The position numbers were made by a program, and so were the translations under genes. A stretch of DNA of 64,000 nucleotides. It comes from JANPBY01 sp963851405 (GTDB lineage: Bacteria; Actinomycetota; Actinomycetes; DATJPE01). The notes below the pieces were generated by a model. The model worked only from the letters and a program-made list of their open reading frames with translations. It was not told the origin of the DNA and searched no databases. The stretch spans positions 124,001 through 188,000 of the forward strand of contig CAWKPB010000001.1 of assembly GCA_963851405.1 (NCBI GenBank), written 5' to 3'. The number at the start of each line of letters is the position of its first letter. The first letter of the stretch is position 1. Below are positions 43,859 through 52,104 of this stretch, one piece after another.

Positions 43859-44757
43859 GAACTGCCGTAGTGACGAAGGAACATCTCCTCCAAAGTCGGA
43901 GGGCTTGCCTCCAGCGTGGCGACCTCAGCGGCCCCCAGCACCTTCATGACCTCCGGCAGTGAAGACTCCTCGACCCGGAAGCTCATTCGGCGCCCGGTGG
44001 CGGAGATGGCAGTGACGCCGGCGATGCTTCGCAGTGGCGAGTCGTCGTTCAGCAGCGGAGCGCCTTGGGCGAGTTCGATAATCACCGATGTCCCGAGCAG
44101 GTGCCGAAGGTCCGCGAGGGAGCCGGCCTCGACCAGTCGTCCTTCGCTGATGATGCTCACGGAGTCGGAGAGGGCTTCGGCCTCGCTCAGGATGTGGCTG
44201 CTCAACAACACGGTTCGTCCCTGACCGCGTAGCTCGTTCACTACGTCCCTGAACTCCGCCTCCATCAGGGGGTCCAAACCCGAGGTCGGCTCGTCCAGCA
44301 GATAGAGCTCCGCATCACACGCCAGTGCGGCGACGAGGACCACCTTCTGCCGGTTGCCCTTCGAATACGCCTTGGTTCGTTTCGAGGGATCCAGCCGGAA
44401 GCGCTCAGTGAGGTCGCCCAGCCGCGACAGGTCCTGGGAGCCGTGCAACTGGCCTAGCAGCCTCATGACTTCCCCACCCGTCAAGGCGGGCCACAGCGTC
44501 ACGTCGCCGGGAACGTAGGCCAACCGTCGGTGCAGCCGGGACGCGTCTCTCCAGGGGTCCAATCCCAGCACGCGGACTGCTCCCTCATCGGCGCGCAGCA
44601 GCCCGAGCAGGATGCGAAGCAAGGTGGTCTTGCCGGCGCCGTTGGGACCGAGGAATCCGTGCACCTCTCCCGCCAAGACCTCCAGGTCCAGGGAGTCCAG
44701 AGCCCGCGTCGTACCAAACGTCTTGGTCAGGCCCCGAACTTCGACGACCGAAGGCAT
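43855..44757 (-). CDS. ABC transporter ATP-binding protein
   Basis: 300 residues. Walker A LGPNGAGKTTLLRIL, a Q-loop, a signature-like AYSKGNRQKV, Walker B LYLLDEPTSGLDP and the switch His in LLSSHILSEAE. A C-terminal extra domain (about 230-300) is typical of drug-export ATPases. The ATG at 44757 is preferred; a GTG two codons earlier is possible. TAGACT ends six bases before the ATG, which would fit a leaderless mRNA. Coupled to the permease by ATGA. Confidence 0.93.
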   Translation of the reverse strand: MPSVVEVRGLTKTFGTTRALDSLDLEVLAGEVHGFLGPNGAGKTTLLRILLGLLRADEGAVRVLGLDPWRDASRLHRRLAYVPGDVTLWPALTGGEVMRLLGQLHGSQDLSRLGDLTERFRLDPSKRTKAYSKGNRQKVVLVAALACDAELYLLDEPTSGLDPLMEAEFRDVVNELRGQGRTVLLSSHILSEAEALSDSVSIISEGRLVEAGSLADLRHLLGTSVIIELAQGAPLLNDDSPLRSIAGVTAISATGRRMSFRVEESSLPEVMKVLGAAEVATLEASPPTLEEMFLRHYGSS

Positions 44758-44763
44758 AGCCAC

Positions 44764-44795
44764 AGTCTAGAAAGGCGGGCCGTTCGAGACGTCAA
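44764..44795 (-). promoter_or_regulatory. Candidate promoter for the ABC exporter operon (leaderless start)
   Basis: Minus strand TTGACG (44790-44795) and TAGACT (44764-44769), spacer 20 nt, longer than the usual 17-18. The -10 ends six bases before the ATG at 44757, matching leaderless transcripts common in actinobacteria. No ribosome-binding site is visible. The long spacer is the weak point. Confidence 0.35.
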
Positions 44796-44798
44796 GGC

Positions 44799-45329
44799 TC
44801 ACGCGGGAGGTCCCACCGGAACCAGATTGACCCCACTCATTTGGGCGTCGATGATCACACGTAGATGGGGCGTCGTCGGCTGGTCAGGCGCCTCGTCGCT
44901 TGCGAGCGCCGTCGGCTCGAACTTCGTATTGGCCGTGCCTTCGAAGGCGCCATCGACGTTGACGCCGTTGGCGTGACCCCTCGACTCGGTGGTCACCCGC
45001 CACCGAGCCGGCGCTTCGATGTTGACCCCACCCATGAGGCCCCGCACCTCGATGGTCGCGCCATCGGGGTGGAGGGTGGCTTCAGTCAGATCGAGGTTGA
45101 CTCCGCCCATGCCAAGGTCGAACCTGGCGTGCCGAAGCGACTGGGACGTGAGGTCCAGATTGACCCCATTGAGCACCGCGATACGACGCAACTCCGCATC
45201 GTCAGCGCTGCCCTCGTCGAATCGGCGGGACAAGTACTTCCCGGCGACCACAGCGGCTACTTGTACGGCGATCACGGCGGCGGCGACGCGGAGAACGCGT
45301 CCGGACGGGCGGCTCGGCTTGAGGTTCAT
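44799..45329 (-). CDS. Membrane-anchored protein with repeated GVN motifs (LiaF/toast-rack-like)
   Basis: 176 residues from ATG 45329. One membrane helix (about 12-32), then an outside domain with five near-regular repeats: LNGVNLDL, MGGVNLDL, MGGVNIEA, ANGVNVDG, MSGVNLVP, spaced by about 25-35 residues. Such beta-strand ladders occur in the LiaF C-terminal/DUF2154 and toast-rack families, which sense envelope stress. It directly precedes the ABC exporter operon (42 bp) and could be a sensor for it, though nothing shows joint regulation. Confidence 0.72.
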   Translation of the reverse strand: MNLKPSRPSGRVLRVAAAVIAVQVAAVVAGKYLSRRFDEGSADDAELRRIAVLNGVNLDLTSQSLRHARFDLGMGGVNLDLTEATLHPDGATIEVRGLMGGVNIEAPARWRVTTESRGHANGVNVDGAFEGTANTKFEPTALASDEAPDQPTTPHLRVIIDAQMSGVNLVPVGPPA

Positions 45330-45468
45330 GCCTCCAGGCTATGAGCCCGCAGGTCGTACGGCCAGACCCGCCTCCCCGCCGAAAGCGGCGAAGCGGTCGC
45401 TTTACGCGGCGCTTGCGGTCCACTTCCCGGCACTCGGCGAGGGGAGGGCAAACCCTGGCGCTGGTCCA

Positions 45469-46611
45469 TCAGACGACAGGCTCGCTGAATCGGCCCGCCG
45501 AAAGGGCCGCCACATCGCGATCCACCTTCGCTCCTTCGGCCAGGTCAGCCAACACCTCACCCATCAACGCGGAGAACTTGAACCCCTGCCCCGAGTCTCC
45601 GTACGCCACGACCACGCGACCGTCCTGGACTCGGTCGACCACGAACCAACCATCCGGGCTGTCGGTCCAGGTGCAAACCTGGCTGGACACCGCCCGAGCG
45701 TTCAGTCCGGGCAGGGTCTGGGCCACGATGCGCTCGATATCGGAGGTCGTGGCCGCGCTGGGCGTGCGGTCGTTGTCGCCCTCCGAGAGCACCCGAAGCG
45801 GTCGATCGTTACCCAGTTTGTAGCCGAGGCCGGGCGCGGGCATCGCGTAGACGCCGATGCCGGTGCCCTCGCTGTCGACCAGGCACGGCCAAGACGGCCA
45901 GTCCCCCGGGCCGTGGAAATAGCTCACCTGCTCCACAACCGGCGTCAGCGGAACCTCGATCCCGACCGACTCGAGCAGCCGGGGGGCCCAGGGACCCGGG
46001 GCCAGTACGACAACGTCAGCGTCCACGCCGTCCTGACGAGTTGAGGAGCCGACTTCCGTACGACTGTCGTCGGCTGGGCGAAGGACGGCTCGCACACCAT
46101 CCGGCTCTACGTCGATGCGCTCCACCCAACGCCCAACCCGAACCTCACCCCCGTGGGTTCCGAGGACATGGGCGGCGGCCGCGAGCGCCTCCGCCGCACG
46201 AAGCGGCCCGGCGTCCTGCTGCCAGACCGCGTCCAGATCGCTCGCACGCAGGGTGGGGAAGAACTGCGCCACGTCGGCTGCCGCTACCTCAGTGGCCGCG
46301 ACACCTTCAGTAGCCAGTGCCGTCGACACGGCCGCAGCCTCGGGGCCACGCCAGAGGAGTCCACGCATCATCAGAATGCTTCGCCCCGAGCGCCTCTCCA
46401 ACCGCCGCCAAGCCGCCACCGAACGCAGCGCGAGCCGCACGCCATGCGCGTGCGGATGGGTCAGCCGCCAGATTCGGGTATCACCCGCCGAGGATGCCAA
46501 CGGGGAACCAACGCCGAGGGCGTCCAACACCACGACTTGATGGCCGCGTCTGGCCAACTCGGCGCCCGCCGGGAGTCCCCAGGCGCCAGCCCCGACCACG
46601 ACGACCCGCAT
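45469..46611 (-). CDS. FAD-dependent oxidoreductase (sarcosine/N-methyltryptophan oxidase-like)
   Basis: 380 residues from ATG 46611. Rossmann FAD motif VVVGAGAWGLPAGAELARRG, the second FAD region VVLAPGPWAPRLLE, and VCTWTDSPDGWFVVDR, whose Cys is at the position that binds FAD covalently in monomeric sarcosine oxidase. The C-terminal GDSGQGFKFSALMGEVLADL is also typical. Likely oxidises a secondary or N-methyl amine, releasing H2O2 and possibly formaldehyde. Substrate not set. Divergent from the nitroreductase gene. Confidence 0.88.
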   Translation of the reverse strand: MRVVVVGAGAWGLPAGAELARRGHQVVVLDALGVGSPLASSAGDTRIWRLTHPHAHGVRLALRSVAAWRRLERRSGRSILMMRGLLWRGPEAAAVSTALATEGVAATEVAAADVAQFFPTLRASDLDAVWQQDAGPLRAAEALAAAAHVLGTHGGEVRVGRWVERIDVEPDGVRAVLRPADDSRTEVGSSTRQDGVDADVVVLAPGPWAPRLLESVGIEVPLTPVVEQVSYFHGPGDWPSWPCLVDSEGTGIGVYAMPAPGLGYKLGNDRPLRVLSEGDNDRTPSAATTSDIERIVAQTLPGLNARAVSSQVCTWTDSPDGWFVVDRVQDGRVVVAYGDSGQGFKFSALMGEVLADLAEGAKVDRDVAALSAGRFSEPVV

Positions 46612-46713
46612 GGGCGCTGAGACTAGCGATCCGGCTGCCTCGCCGATCTGACGTCCGCGCGAACCACTCACGATGATTCCAGTCGGACTTGGCGGTCGCG
46701 GTACGTTGCCGAG

Positions 46714-47448
46714 ATGCAGACGCCGCACCCCGTCCGACACCCGCAAGCCCCTGAAGGCGCATCGCGGCGCCATAACCATCCGTTCATCCCCTATCGCCCC
46801 GAGCGGCTGCCGATGGCCGAGGGACTCGAACGCGGTCGGGCGTTGCTGGACCTAATGGAACGGCGCCGCAGCGTTCGGTTCTTCAGTCCGGACCCCGTTC
46901 CGCTCTCGATGATTGAGACCGCCGTCGGGGTGGCCAACACAGCGCCGAGCGGGGCACACCAGCAGCCATGGACCTTCGTCGCGACTGCTGAGCCGACCCT
47001 GAAGCACACGATCAGGGAGGCGGCCGAGGCTGAGGAGCGTGCCTTCTATGAGCAGCGATCAGTCCCCGAGTGGCACGAAGCCCTGGCTCATCTGGAAACC
47101 GACGCCAACAAGGGCTTTCTTGAGGTCGTCCCCTGGATCGTCGTGGTGTTCGCCCAGCGCAAGACGCCGATGCCGGACGGTTCGCTGCGTCGCAACTACT
47201 ACGTCAATGAAGGCGTCGGCATCGCCTGCGGGATGTTCATCACTGCGCTGCACTCCATGGGTTTGGCGACGCTGACCCACACTCCCAACCCGATGGCCTT
47301 CCTGACCCGCCTTCTGGGGCGTCCCACGACCGAGCGGCCGTACATCCTGTTCCCGGTCGGTTACCCAGCGCCGGACTGTGATGTCCCTGATCTGATCCGC
47401 AAGCCGCTGAGCGAGGCTCTGGTCATCACTCCCTCGGCGAGCACGTGA
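46714..47448 (+). CDS. Nitroreductase family protein, iodotyrosine-deiodinase-like group
   Basis: 244 residues. FMN-binding RRRSVRFFSPDPVPLSMIE, NTAPSGAHQQPWTFV, and the group-specific FLEVVPWIVVVFAQRKTP...YVNEGVGIACGMFITALHSMGLATLTHTPNPMAFL. The N-terminal lead HPFIPYRPERLP is also found in relatives, favouring the ATG at 46714. Flavoenzyme reducing quinones, nitro or halogenated compounds; the actual substrate is unknown. No membrane segments. Confidence 0.88.
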   Translation: MQTPHPVRHPQAPEGASRRHNHPFIPYRPERLPMAEGLERGRALLDLMERRRSVRFFSPDPVPLSMIETAVGVANTAPSGAHQQPWTFVATAEPTLKHTIREAAEAEERAFYEQRSVPEWHEALAHLETDANKGFLEVVPWIVVVFAQRKTPMPDGSLRRNYYVNEGVGIACGMFITALHSMGLATLTHTPNPMAFLTRLLGRPTTERPYILFPVGYPAPDCDVPDLIRKPLSEALVITPSAST

Positions 47449-47467
47449 GCCGTTCGCAGCGGCCCCG

Positions 47468-47890
47468 TTAGGGATCAACGACCGTCACGGGGGTCCCCAC
47501 GGCGAGAGTACGACTGACCGTGCACAGGCGCTCTTGTGAGGCCGCGATGGCCGTCGGGAGCGCTGCGCGGGCCTTGTCGCCCGCTTCGCCCTCGGGGAAG
47601 TGCACATCGAAAGCCAGTTGAAGGTCGATGAGACGATTTCCCAGCTCGTCACGGATCTTGTGCGCCCGCATGGTCATCTCAAAGGTGTCCGGCTCCGCCC
47701 GGCGGCTGGTGATGAAATCAACGTCGAGGCCACTGCACCCGGCCACCGCGGCGAGTAACAACTCAACCGGGCTGAAGGCTTCGTCGTCACCGGATCCGAG
47801 GATCATCGTCCCGCCTCGGGAGTTGGTCACCTCGTGACGCGCGAACTCCACCCTCCGGAGGGTTACCTCGCGCAAGCTGTCATCGACCAT
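47468..47890 (-). CDS. OsmC family peroxiredoxin-like protein
   Basis: 140 residues. The two redox Cys are C52 (AAVAGCSGLDV) and C123 (ERLCTVSRTL), with the small beta-rich N-terminal half GGTMILGSGDDEAFSPVELLL. OsmC proteins reduce organic hydroperoxides using thiol cofactors in the cytoplasm. Convergent with the nitroreductase gene (20 bp apart). The neighbourhood of an H2O2-forming oxidase is suggestive but not proof of linkage. Confidence 0.88.
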   Translation of the reverse strand: MVDDSLREVTLRRVEFARHEVTNSRGGTMILGSGDDEAFSPVELLLAAVAGCSGLDVDFITSRRAEPDTFEMTMRAHKIRDELGNRLIDLQLAFDVHFPEGEAGDKARAALPTAIAASQERLCTVSRTLAVGTPVTVVDP

Positions 47891-47971
47891 CGCAGGCCAC
47901 TCCTCGTCGTCTCATCTCGTCGCTCGTTTGGTTCTGTCCCCCGACGGAGGACACCGGGGCTGACCACATGG

Positions 47972-48385
47972 CTAGAGGTCGCGGTAGAGGCCACGCAACA
48001 CCATGTCGGTGTAACTCACGATTCCCACAATGACGCCGTTGTCGACCACCGGCGCACGCGATAGGCCGAACTTGTCGAACATTCGGGCGCAGTAGCGGAT
48101 ATCCATATCCGGATCAACTGAGATCACCGGCTTGGACATGATTTCGTAGATGTGTACTCGATCTGGCGCCCGATCTCGGGCGATCACGTGACGGGCGATA
48201 TCAGCGATGAGCACGATGCCGTACTCGTCGTCTTGGTGTCGCTTGTGCACGATGAGGGACTTGGTCTCGACGTGCTTCATTTGCCGGAGCGCATCGGAGA
48301 CGCTGGTCAGGCCATCGACCATGTCGACGTCGCCCTTCATGACGTGTCGCACCCTTACGGTCTCGCGCTTCACTGGCTCGGTCAC
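47972..48385 (-). CDS. CBS-domain protein of the DUF1538-PII operon
   Basis: 137 residues, essentially two CBS domains (about 10-65, MVDGLTSVSDALRQMKHVETKSLIVHKR; about 80-137, PVISVDPDMDIRYCARMFDKFGLSRAPVVDNGVIVGIVSYTDMV). CBS pairs bind adenine nucleotides and gate partner proteins. The ATG overlaps the P-II stop as ATGA, making it the last gene of the four-gene unit. Likely the energy- or nucleotide-sensing component of that module. Confidence 0.92.
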   Translation of the reverse strand: MTEPVKRETVRVRHVMKGDVDMVDGLTSVSDALRQMKHVETKSLIVHKRHQDDEYGIVLIADIARHVIARDRAPDRVHIYEIMSKPVISVDPDMDIRYCARMFDKFGLSRAPVVDNGVIVGIVSYTDMVLRGLYRDL

Positions 48386-48732
48386 AGCTCTTCCTCCACC
48401 CGTTCCTGTAGGAACTGCATCTGTACGAGGACGCCAACCGCATCCTCGACGTCGATCTGAAAGGCGATACCTGCACCCGGGGTGCGGTCGAACTCCCCGA
48501 CTTCGGCGACGGTCTCGAGAATGCGACGGCTCAGGTGCTCCTCGACCAAGAGCAGTACGACGTCACGCCTGCTGTCCAACTCGAGCCCGAAGAAGGTCTT
48601 GGTCGCCTCCATCCCCTCGCCGCGGGCCTGATTGAGCACCGTGGCACCGGTCGCCCCGGCGGTGCGCGCCGAGTTCACGATCGCCTCAGTGTCTGCATCC
48701 TCCACGATGGCGATCAACAGTTTGAAATGCAT
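48382..48732 (-). CDS. P-II family-like signalling protein
   Basis: 116 residues from ATG 48732: MHFKLLIAIVEDADTEAIVNSARTAGATGATVLNQARGEGMEATKTFFGLELDSRRDVVLLLVEEHLSRRILETVAEVGEF. The beta-alpha-beta ferredoxin fold of P-II is clear. The T-loop region is short and lacks the uridylylated Tyr context of GlnB/GlnK, so it belongs with the PII-like proteins that regulate membrane transporters. It sits two bases after the DUF1538 gene and overlaps the CBS gene, which fits such a role. Confidence 0.88.
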   Translation of the reverse strand: MHFKLLIAIVEDADTEAIVNSARTAGATGATVLNQARGEGMEATKTFFGLELDSRRDVVLLLVEEHLSRRILETVAEVGEFDRTPGAGIAFQIDVEDAVGVLVQMQFLQERVEEEL

Positions 48733-48734
48733 GG

Positions 48735-49523
48735 TCAAGCCTCTCTTCGGGCGAGCTGAGATCGGCGACGCTGGCGATACTCGCCGATTTGGGCATACCC
48801 CATCACGGTGATCATGGGGAAGAGACTGGCGAAAGCGATGAGGCCGAACCCATCGATGAGCGGACTCCGGCCGGGAATGGCTGTCGCCAGGCCCAGCCCC
48901 AGGGCGGCAACCAGGGGCACCGTGACGGTGGAGGTTGTGACCCCGCCGGTGTCGAAGGCCAAAGCGATGATCGAACGTGGGGCCCGCAAGGCTTGGATCG
49001 CTACCAAGACGTAACCCGTGATGATGAAGTACGGCAAGGGTGCGCCCGTCACAATGCGCAGGGACCCTACGGCGATGCCTACGGCCACCCCGATCGCGAC
49101 CACGATCCGCAGACCCCACGCATTGAGCGTCCCACCCGAAATGTCCTGGGCCTTCATGCTCACCGCGATCAGGGCCGGTTCAGCAATGGTCGTCGCGAAA
49201 CCGATCGCGGCACCAAAGGCGTACACGAGCATGAAGTCACGCCAGTCGACCTCCCCCGCCGCCGATGACACACCCCCCATTTCCGTATCCACGAGTTGCT
49301 GAGCCATGACTTCGCCGAGAGGGAACAGCGCCTCACCGAGGCCGGCCAAGAAGAGCACCATTCCGACCATCACCAGGCCTACGCCCACCAACATCCTGCC
49401 TAGGTGGGGAAGCGGGCGACGGAGCACAGCCAACTGGAAGATCAGGAGCACACCGGCGATGGGGACAACCGCGAAGACCGTGTCGCGGATTGCGTCGATG
49501 ATCGGCGTGACCAAGTCGTTCAT
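48735..49523 (-). CDS. DUF1538 membrane protein (second of pair)
   Basis: 262 residues from ATG 49523. About six to seven membrane helices. Conserved DUF1538 signatures are GFATTIAEPALIAVS and FDTGGVTTSTVTVPLVAALGLGLATAIPGRSPLIDGFGLIAFASL. A DUF1538 pair (UmpAB) has been reported, as far as I recall, as a two-component Na+(Li+,K+)/H+ antiporter in a halophile. The start overlaps the first DUF1538 stop by ATGA, consistent with an obligate partner. The P-II gene follows after two bases. Confidence 0.9.
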   Translation of the reverse strand: MNDLVTPIIDAIRDTVFAVVPIAGVLLIFQLAVLRRPLPHLGRMLVGVGLVMVGMVLFLAGLGEALFPLGEVMAQQLVDTEMGGVSSAAGEVDWRDFMLVYAFGAAIGFATTIAEPALIAVSMKAQDISGGTLNAWGLRIVVAIGVAVGIAVGSLRIVTGAPLPYFIITGYVLVAIQALRAPRSIIALAFDTGGVTTSTVTVPLVAALGLGLATAIPGRSPLIDGFGLIAFASLFPMITVMGYAQIGEYRQRRRSQLARREA

Positions 49524-50281
49524 GTCAAGGCGCCGTAGGCGAGAACGAAAACGATGGGCGTGAGCGAAGCCAAAGCGATCAGACCAAAACCATCGGTGAG
49601 CGGGTTTCGACCGCGAATGGACGTCGCGAGGCCCACGCCGAGCGCCGTGACAAGAGGGACCGTGATCGTCGAAGTGGTGACGCCCCCCGAGTCGTAGGCG
49701 ATGCCGATGATCTCCTTCGGGGCGAGCGCGGTCATGACGACGACCAGCCCGTACCCGCCAATGATGAACCAGTGGATCGGCCAGCCCTTGATGATGCGAA
49801 TCACGCCGATCACTAGCGCGAGACCCACCGCCAAGGCCACGGTCAGCCGAAGCCCGAGCGCATAAGCAGCCTGTGATGCGTCGTCGGCTCCCACGACCTG
49901 AGCATCGGCAGCGACTGCTGCGGCCTCCTTCGCGATCGCGATGAGCGCCGGCTCCGCGAAGGTCGTGGCGAACCCCAGCGCGAAAGCAAAGGCCGTCAGC
50001 CACCACACGCTGCCCTTCCGGGCGAAGCCGAAGGCCATCGACTCACCGAGTGGGAACAGGCCCAACTCCAGGCCTCGAATGAACAGCGCCAAACCCAAGA
50101 CGACCAGCACGGCACCGACCAGGATTCGCTCCAAACCCGGGAGCGGCTCGCGAACCACGACAATCTGAAAGAAGGCGACGACGCCGACAATCGGGGCTAC
50201 GTCTCGGACGGCGTCCATGAGATCCGCGCGCAGGGCGGCGAGCAAGCTGCCAAGTCCGAAGGACGGAGCCTGAGTTGCCAC
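49520..50281 (-). CDS. DUF1538 membrane protein (first of pair)
   Basis: 253 residues from ATG 50281, first gene of the four-gene operon. About six to seven helices and the same family signatures as its partner: GFATTFAEPALIAIA and YDSGGVTTSTITVPLVTALGVGLATSIRGRNPLTDGFGLIALASL. It differs in loop lengths (a longer insert AQVVGADDASQAAYAL). The two proteins are paralogues of similar size and presumably form a heteromer. Cation/proton exchange is a hypothesis from the reported UmpAB pair. Confidence 0.9.
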   Translation of the reverse strand: MATQAPSFGLGSLLAALRADLMDAVRDVAPIVGVVAFFQIVVVREPLPGLERILVGAVLVVLGLALFIRGLELGLFPLGESMAFGFARKGSVWWLTAFAFALGFATTFAEPALIAIAKEAAAVAADAQVVGADDASQAAYALGLRLTVALAVGLALVIGVIRIIKGWPIHWFIIGGYGLVVVMTALAPKEIIGIAYDSGGVTTSTITVPLVTALGVGLATSIRGRNPLTDGFGLIALASLTPIVFVLAYGALT

Positions 50282-50362
50282 GCCTGCATCCTGCCGGATC
50301 CGAGTGCTGGTTCAGCCGAGGCGGCTGCAGAGCGGGACGGGGCTCAGGGGAGCACCAGACAG

Positions 50363-51088
50363 CTAGAGCAGAACGCGGCGCTCCCAAAGACTGATGAACG
50401 GCGGTCGGACCTCCCGGTCCACAGCAGCGGCTGCTTCGTCCAGATCGATCCGGCGTTCACGCCAGGCCTGGAACCCCGTCGAGTCCAACACGGCGGCATA
50501 CCAGTGCGGAGCCCAGACACCGTCGGTTGTCCGAGGTCCTGAAGGCCACGTGAGCATCGCCGGATCGAAGTCGACTCCCAGCCAGTCACATATCCAGCGC
50601 AGGTAGCCCTCGGGGTCGCGGAGAAAATCGTTGGCATCTATCACCGGCGGTGTCTCGTCCGCGGCCGCCAGATCAACCAGCAGCCGGCACTGCTGATCGA
50701 CGCCGATGTCGGCAGCCACAATGTCTGCCCGGGTTCGCCGGTACGAGGCGATCACCTCGGCTGGGTCACGGATCAGCAGAATGTTTCGTAGTCCCGGAAT
50801 CCATGATCGATCCGTCTCATCGAGCAGATGCAGGCTCATGTGCTTTTGGTAGTAGATCGACGCACCCGACGGGACGGGGCCGAGTAGTTCAGCGGTGACC
50901 ACGTCCAGATCCGGGGACTGGCTGGCGATCACGTCCTCGCGGCCGGGATGATCGATGCCTGTTCGCGTCAAGTAGTAGGAGTACAGCGGTTCATCGACGA
51001 CCCAGGTATCGGCCCGGTTCTCCCAGGACCGCATCAACGCCGTGGAGATGTTGCGCGGCCCGGACCACATCGCGATCCTGACCGTCAT
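50363..51088 (-). CDS. Sulfotransferase-like P-loop protein paired with class IV aminotransferase
   Basis: 241 residues. The N-terminus IAMWSGPRNISTALMRSW is the P-loop for PAPS (5'-phosphosulfate) binding, followed by NILLIRDPAEVIASYRR (3'-phosphate-binding motif) and the C-terminal EVRPPFISLWERRVLL. Members of this actinobacterial sulfotransferase-like group have no known acceptor. The ATG overlaps the aminotransferase stop by ATGA, so the two form a coupled pair. Cytoplasmic. Confidence 0.85.
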   Translation of the reverse strand: MTVRIAMWSGPRNISTALMRSWENRADTWVVDEPLYSYYLTRTGIDHPGREDVIASQSPDLDVVTAELLGPVPSGASIYYQKHMSLHLLDETDRSWIPGLRNILLIRDPAEVIASYRRTRADIVAADIGVDQQCRLLVDLAAADETPPVIDANDFLRDPEGYLRWICDWLGVDFDPAMLTWPSGPRTTDGVWAPHWYAAVLDSTGFQAWRERRIDLDEAAAAVDREVRPPFISLWERRVLL

Positions 51089-52044
51089 GGTTCAGATCCG
51101 GAGCGCTCAACCTCACGAGCGGCAATGTCCTCGGCCACCAAAGCCCGATACAGCTCCTGCAAACGGAGCACCATCGGTCCAGGCGTGCGCTCACCGATCT
51201 GCCTACCGTCCACCTCGTGGACGGGGACCAATCCGGCGAAGGTTCCGGTCACAAACGCCTCGTCGGCGCCATACACCTCGGTCAAGCTGAAGTTCTTCTG
51301 GCGCGCAGGGATTCCCGCGCGATCGCAGACGCGCAACACGTTGGCTCGCGTGATACCGCCGAGGCAGTAATCACCCGTCGACGTCCACACCTCCCCGTGA
51401 CGCACGATGAACAAGTGCGTCGAGTTGCAGGTCGCGACAAATCCGTGCGGATCGAGCATCAGCGCCTCGTCGGCGCCGGCGGTGTACGCCTGGATGCACG
51501 CGGTGATGTCGTTGAGTTTGCTGTGGCTGTTGAGCTTCGGATCGAGCACATCCGGGCTCCCCCGTCGGACATGAACGGTGAACAGCCGAATCCCGTTGGT
51601 CACCGTCGCCGGCAGCGGAACCTTGTGTTCGGGAATCATCACGATCGTGGCCGGCCCCACGGTCAGCCGTGGATCTTGGTACGGCGTGGATCGCGGCCCG
51701 CGAGTCACCATCAGGCGCACGTGAACCCCGTCGCTCATGGCATTGGCGGCCAGCAGGCGATAGAGGTCGGCCGTCAATTCGGCCCGAGTCCGGCCAATGT
51801 CCAAGGCGATGGCCGCCGCGCCCTCCCAGAGCCGGTCGAGATGCTGACGGAGGAAGGCTGGATGTCCCCCACTGATCCGTAGCCCCTCCCAGATGCCGTC
51901 GCCAAGGACGAATCCGCCATCGAACACGCTCACCATGGCCTCGGCCCGTGGAACGAGCCGTCCGTTGACGTGGATCAGGATCTGTGCGTTGCGTGGATCA
52001 TCGGCGTGGTCGTGGGTCCCGTGCGACGGAGGATGACTAGACAT
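51085..52044 (-). CDS. Aminotransferase class IV (branched-chain/D-amino-acid type)
   Basis: 319 residues. PLP fold type IV: VFDGGFVLGDGIWEGLRI, the probable Schiff-base Lys in LNSHSKLNDITA, and ADEALMLDPHGFVATCNSTHLFIV, where the usual acidic residue before the phosphate loop is Ala/Cys. CLGGITRANVLRVCDRAGIP forms the other phosphate-loop segment. Likely transaminates an amino acid; which one, and its stereochemistry, are not predictable. Coupled to the sulfotransferase gene; some plants, to my recollection, carry both domains in one protein. Confidence 0.88.
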   Translation of the reverse strand: MSSHPPSHGTHDHADDPRNAQILIHVNGRLVPRAEAMVSVFDGGFVLGDGIWEGLRISGGHPAFLRQHLDRLWEGAAAIALDIGRTRAELTADLYRLLAANAMSDGVHVRLMVTRGPRSTPYQDPRLTVGPATIVMIPEHKVPLPATVTNGIRLFTVHVRRGSPDVLDPKLNSHSKLNDITACIQAYTAGADEALMLDPHGFVATCNSTHLFIVRHGEVWTSTGDYCLGGITRANVLRVCDRAGIPARQKNFSLTEVYGADEAFVTGTFAGLVPVHEVDGRQIGERTPGPMVLRLQELYRALVAEDIAAREVERSGSEP

Positions 52045-52104
52045 TCCGGCAGCCTAGGGCGAGCCATGCCTAGGCTGGCCCAACATCGACCTCGGAGGAT
52101 GCCC

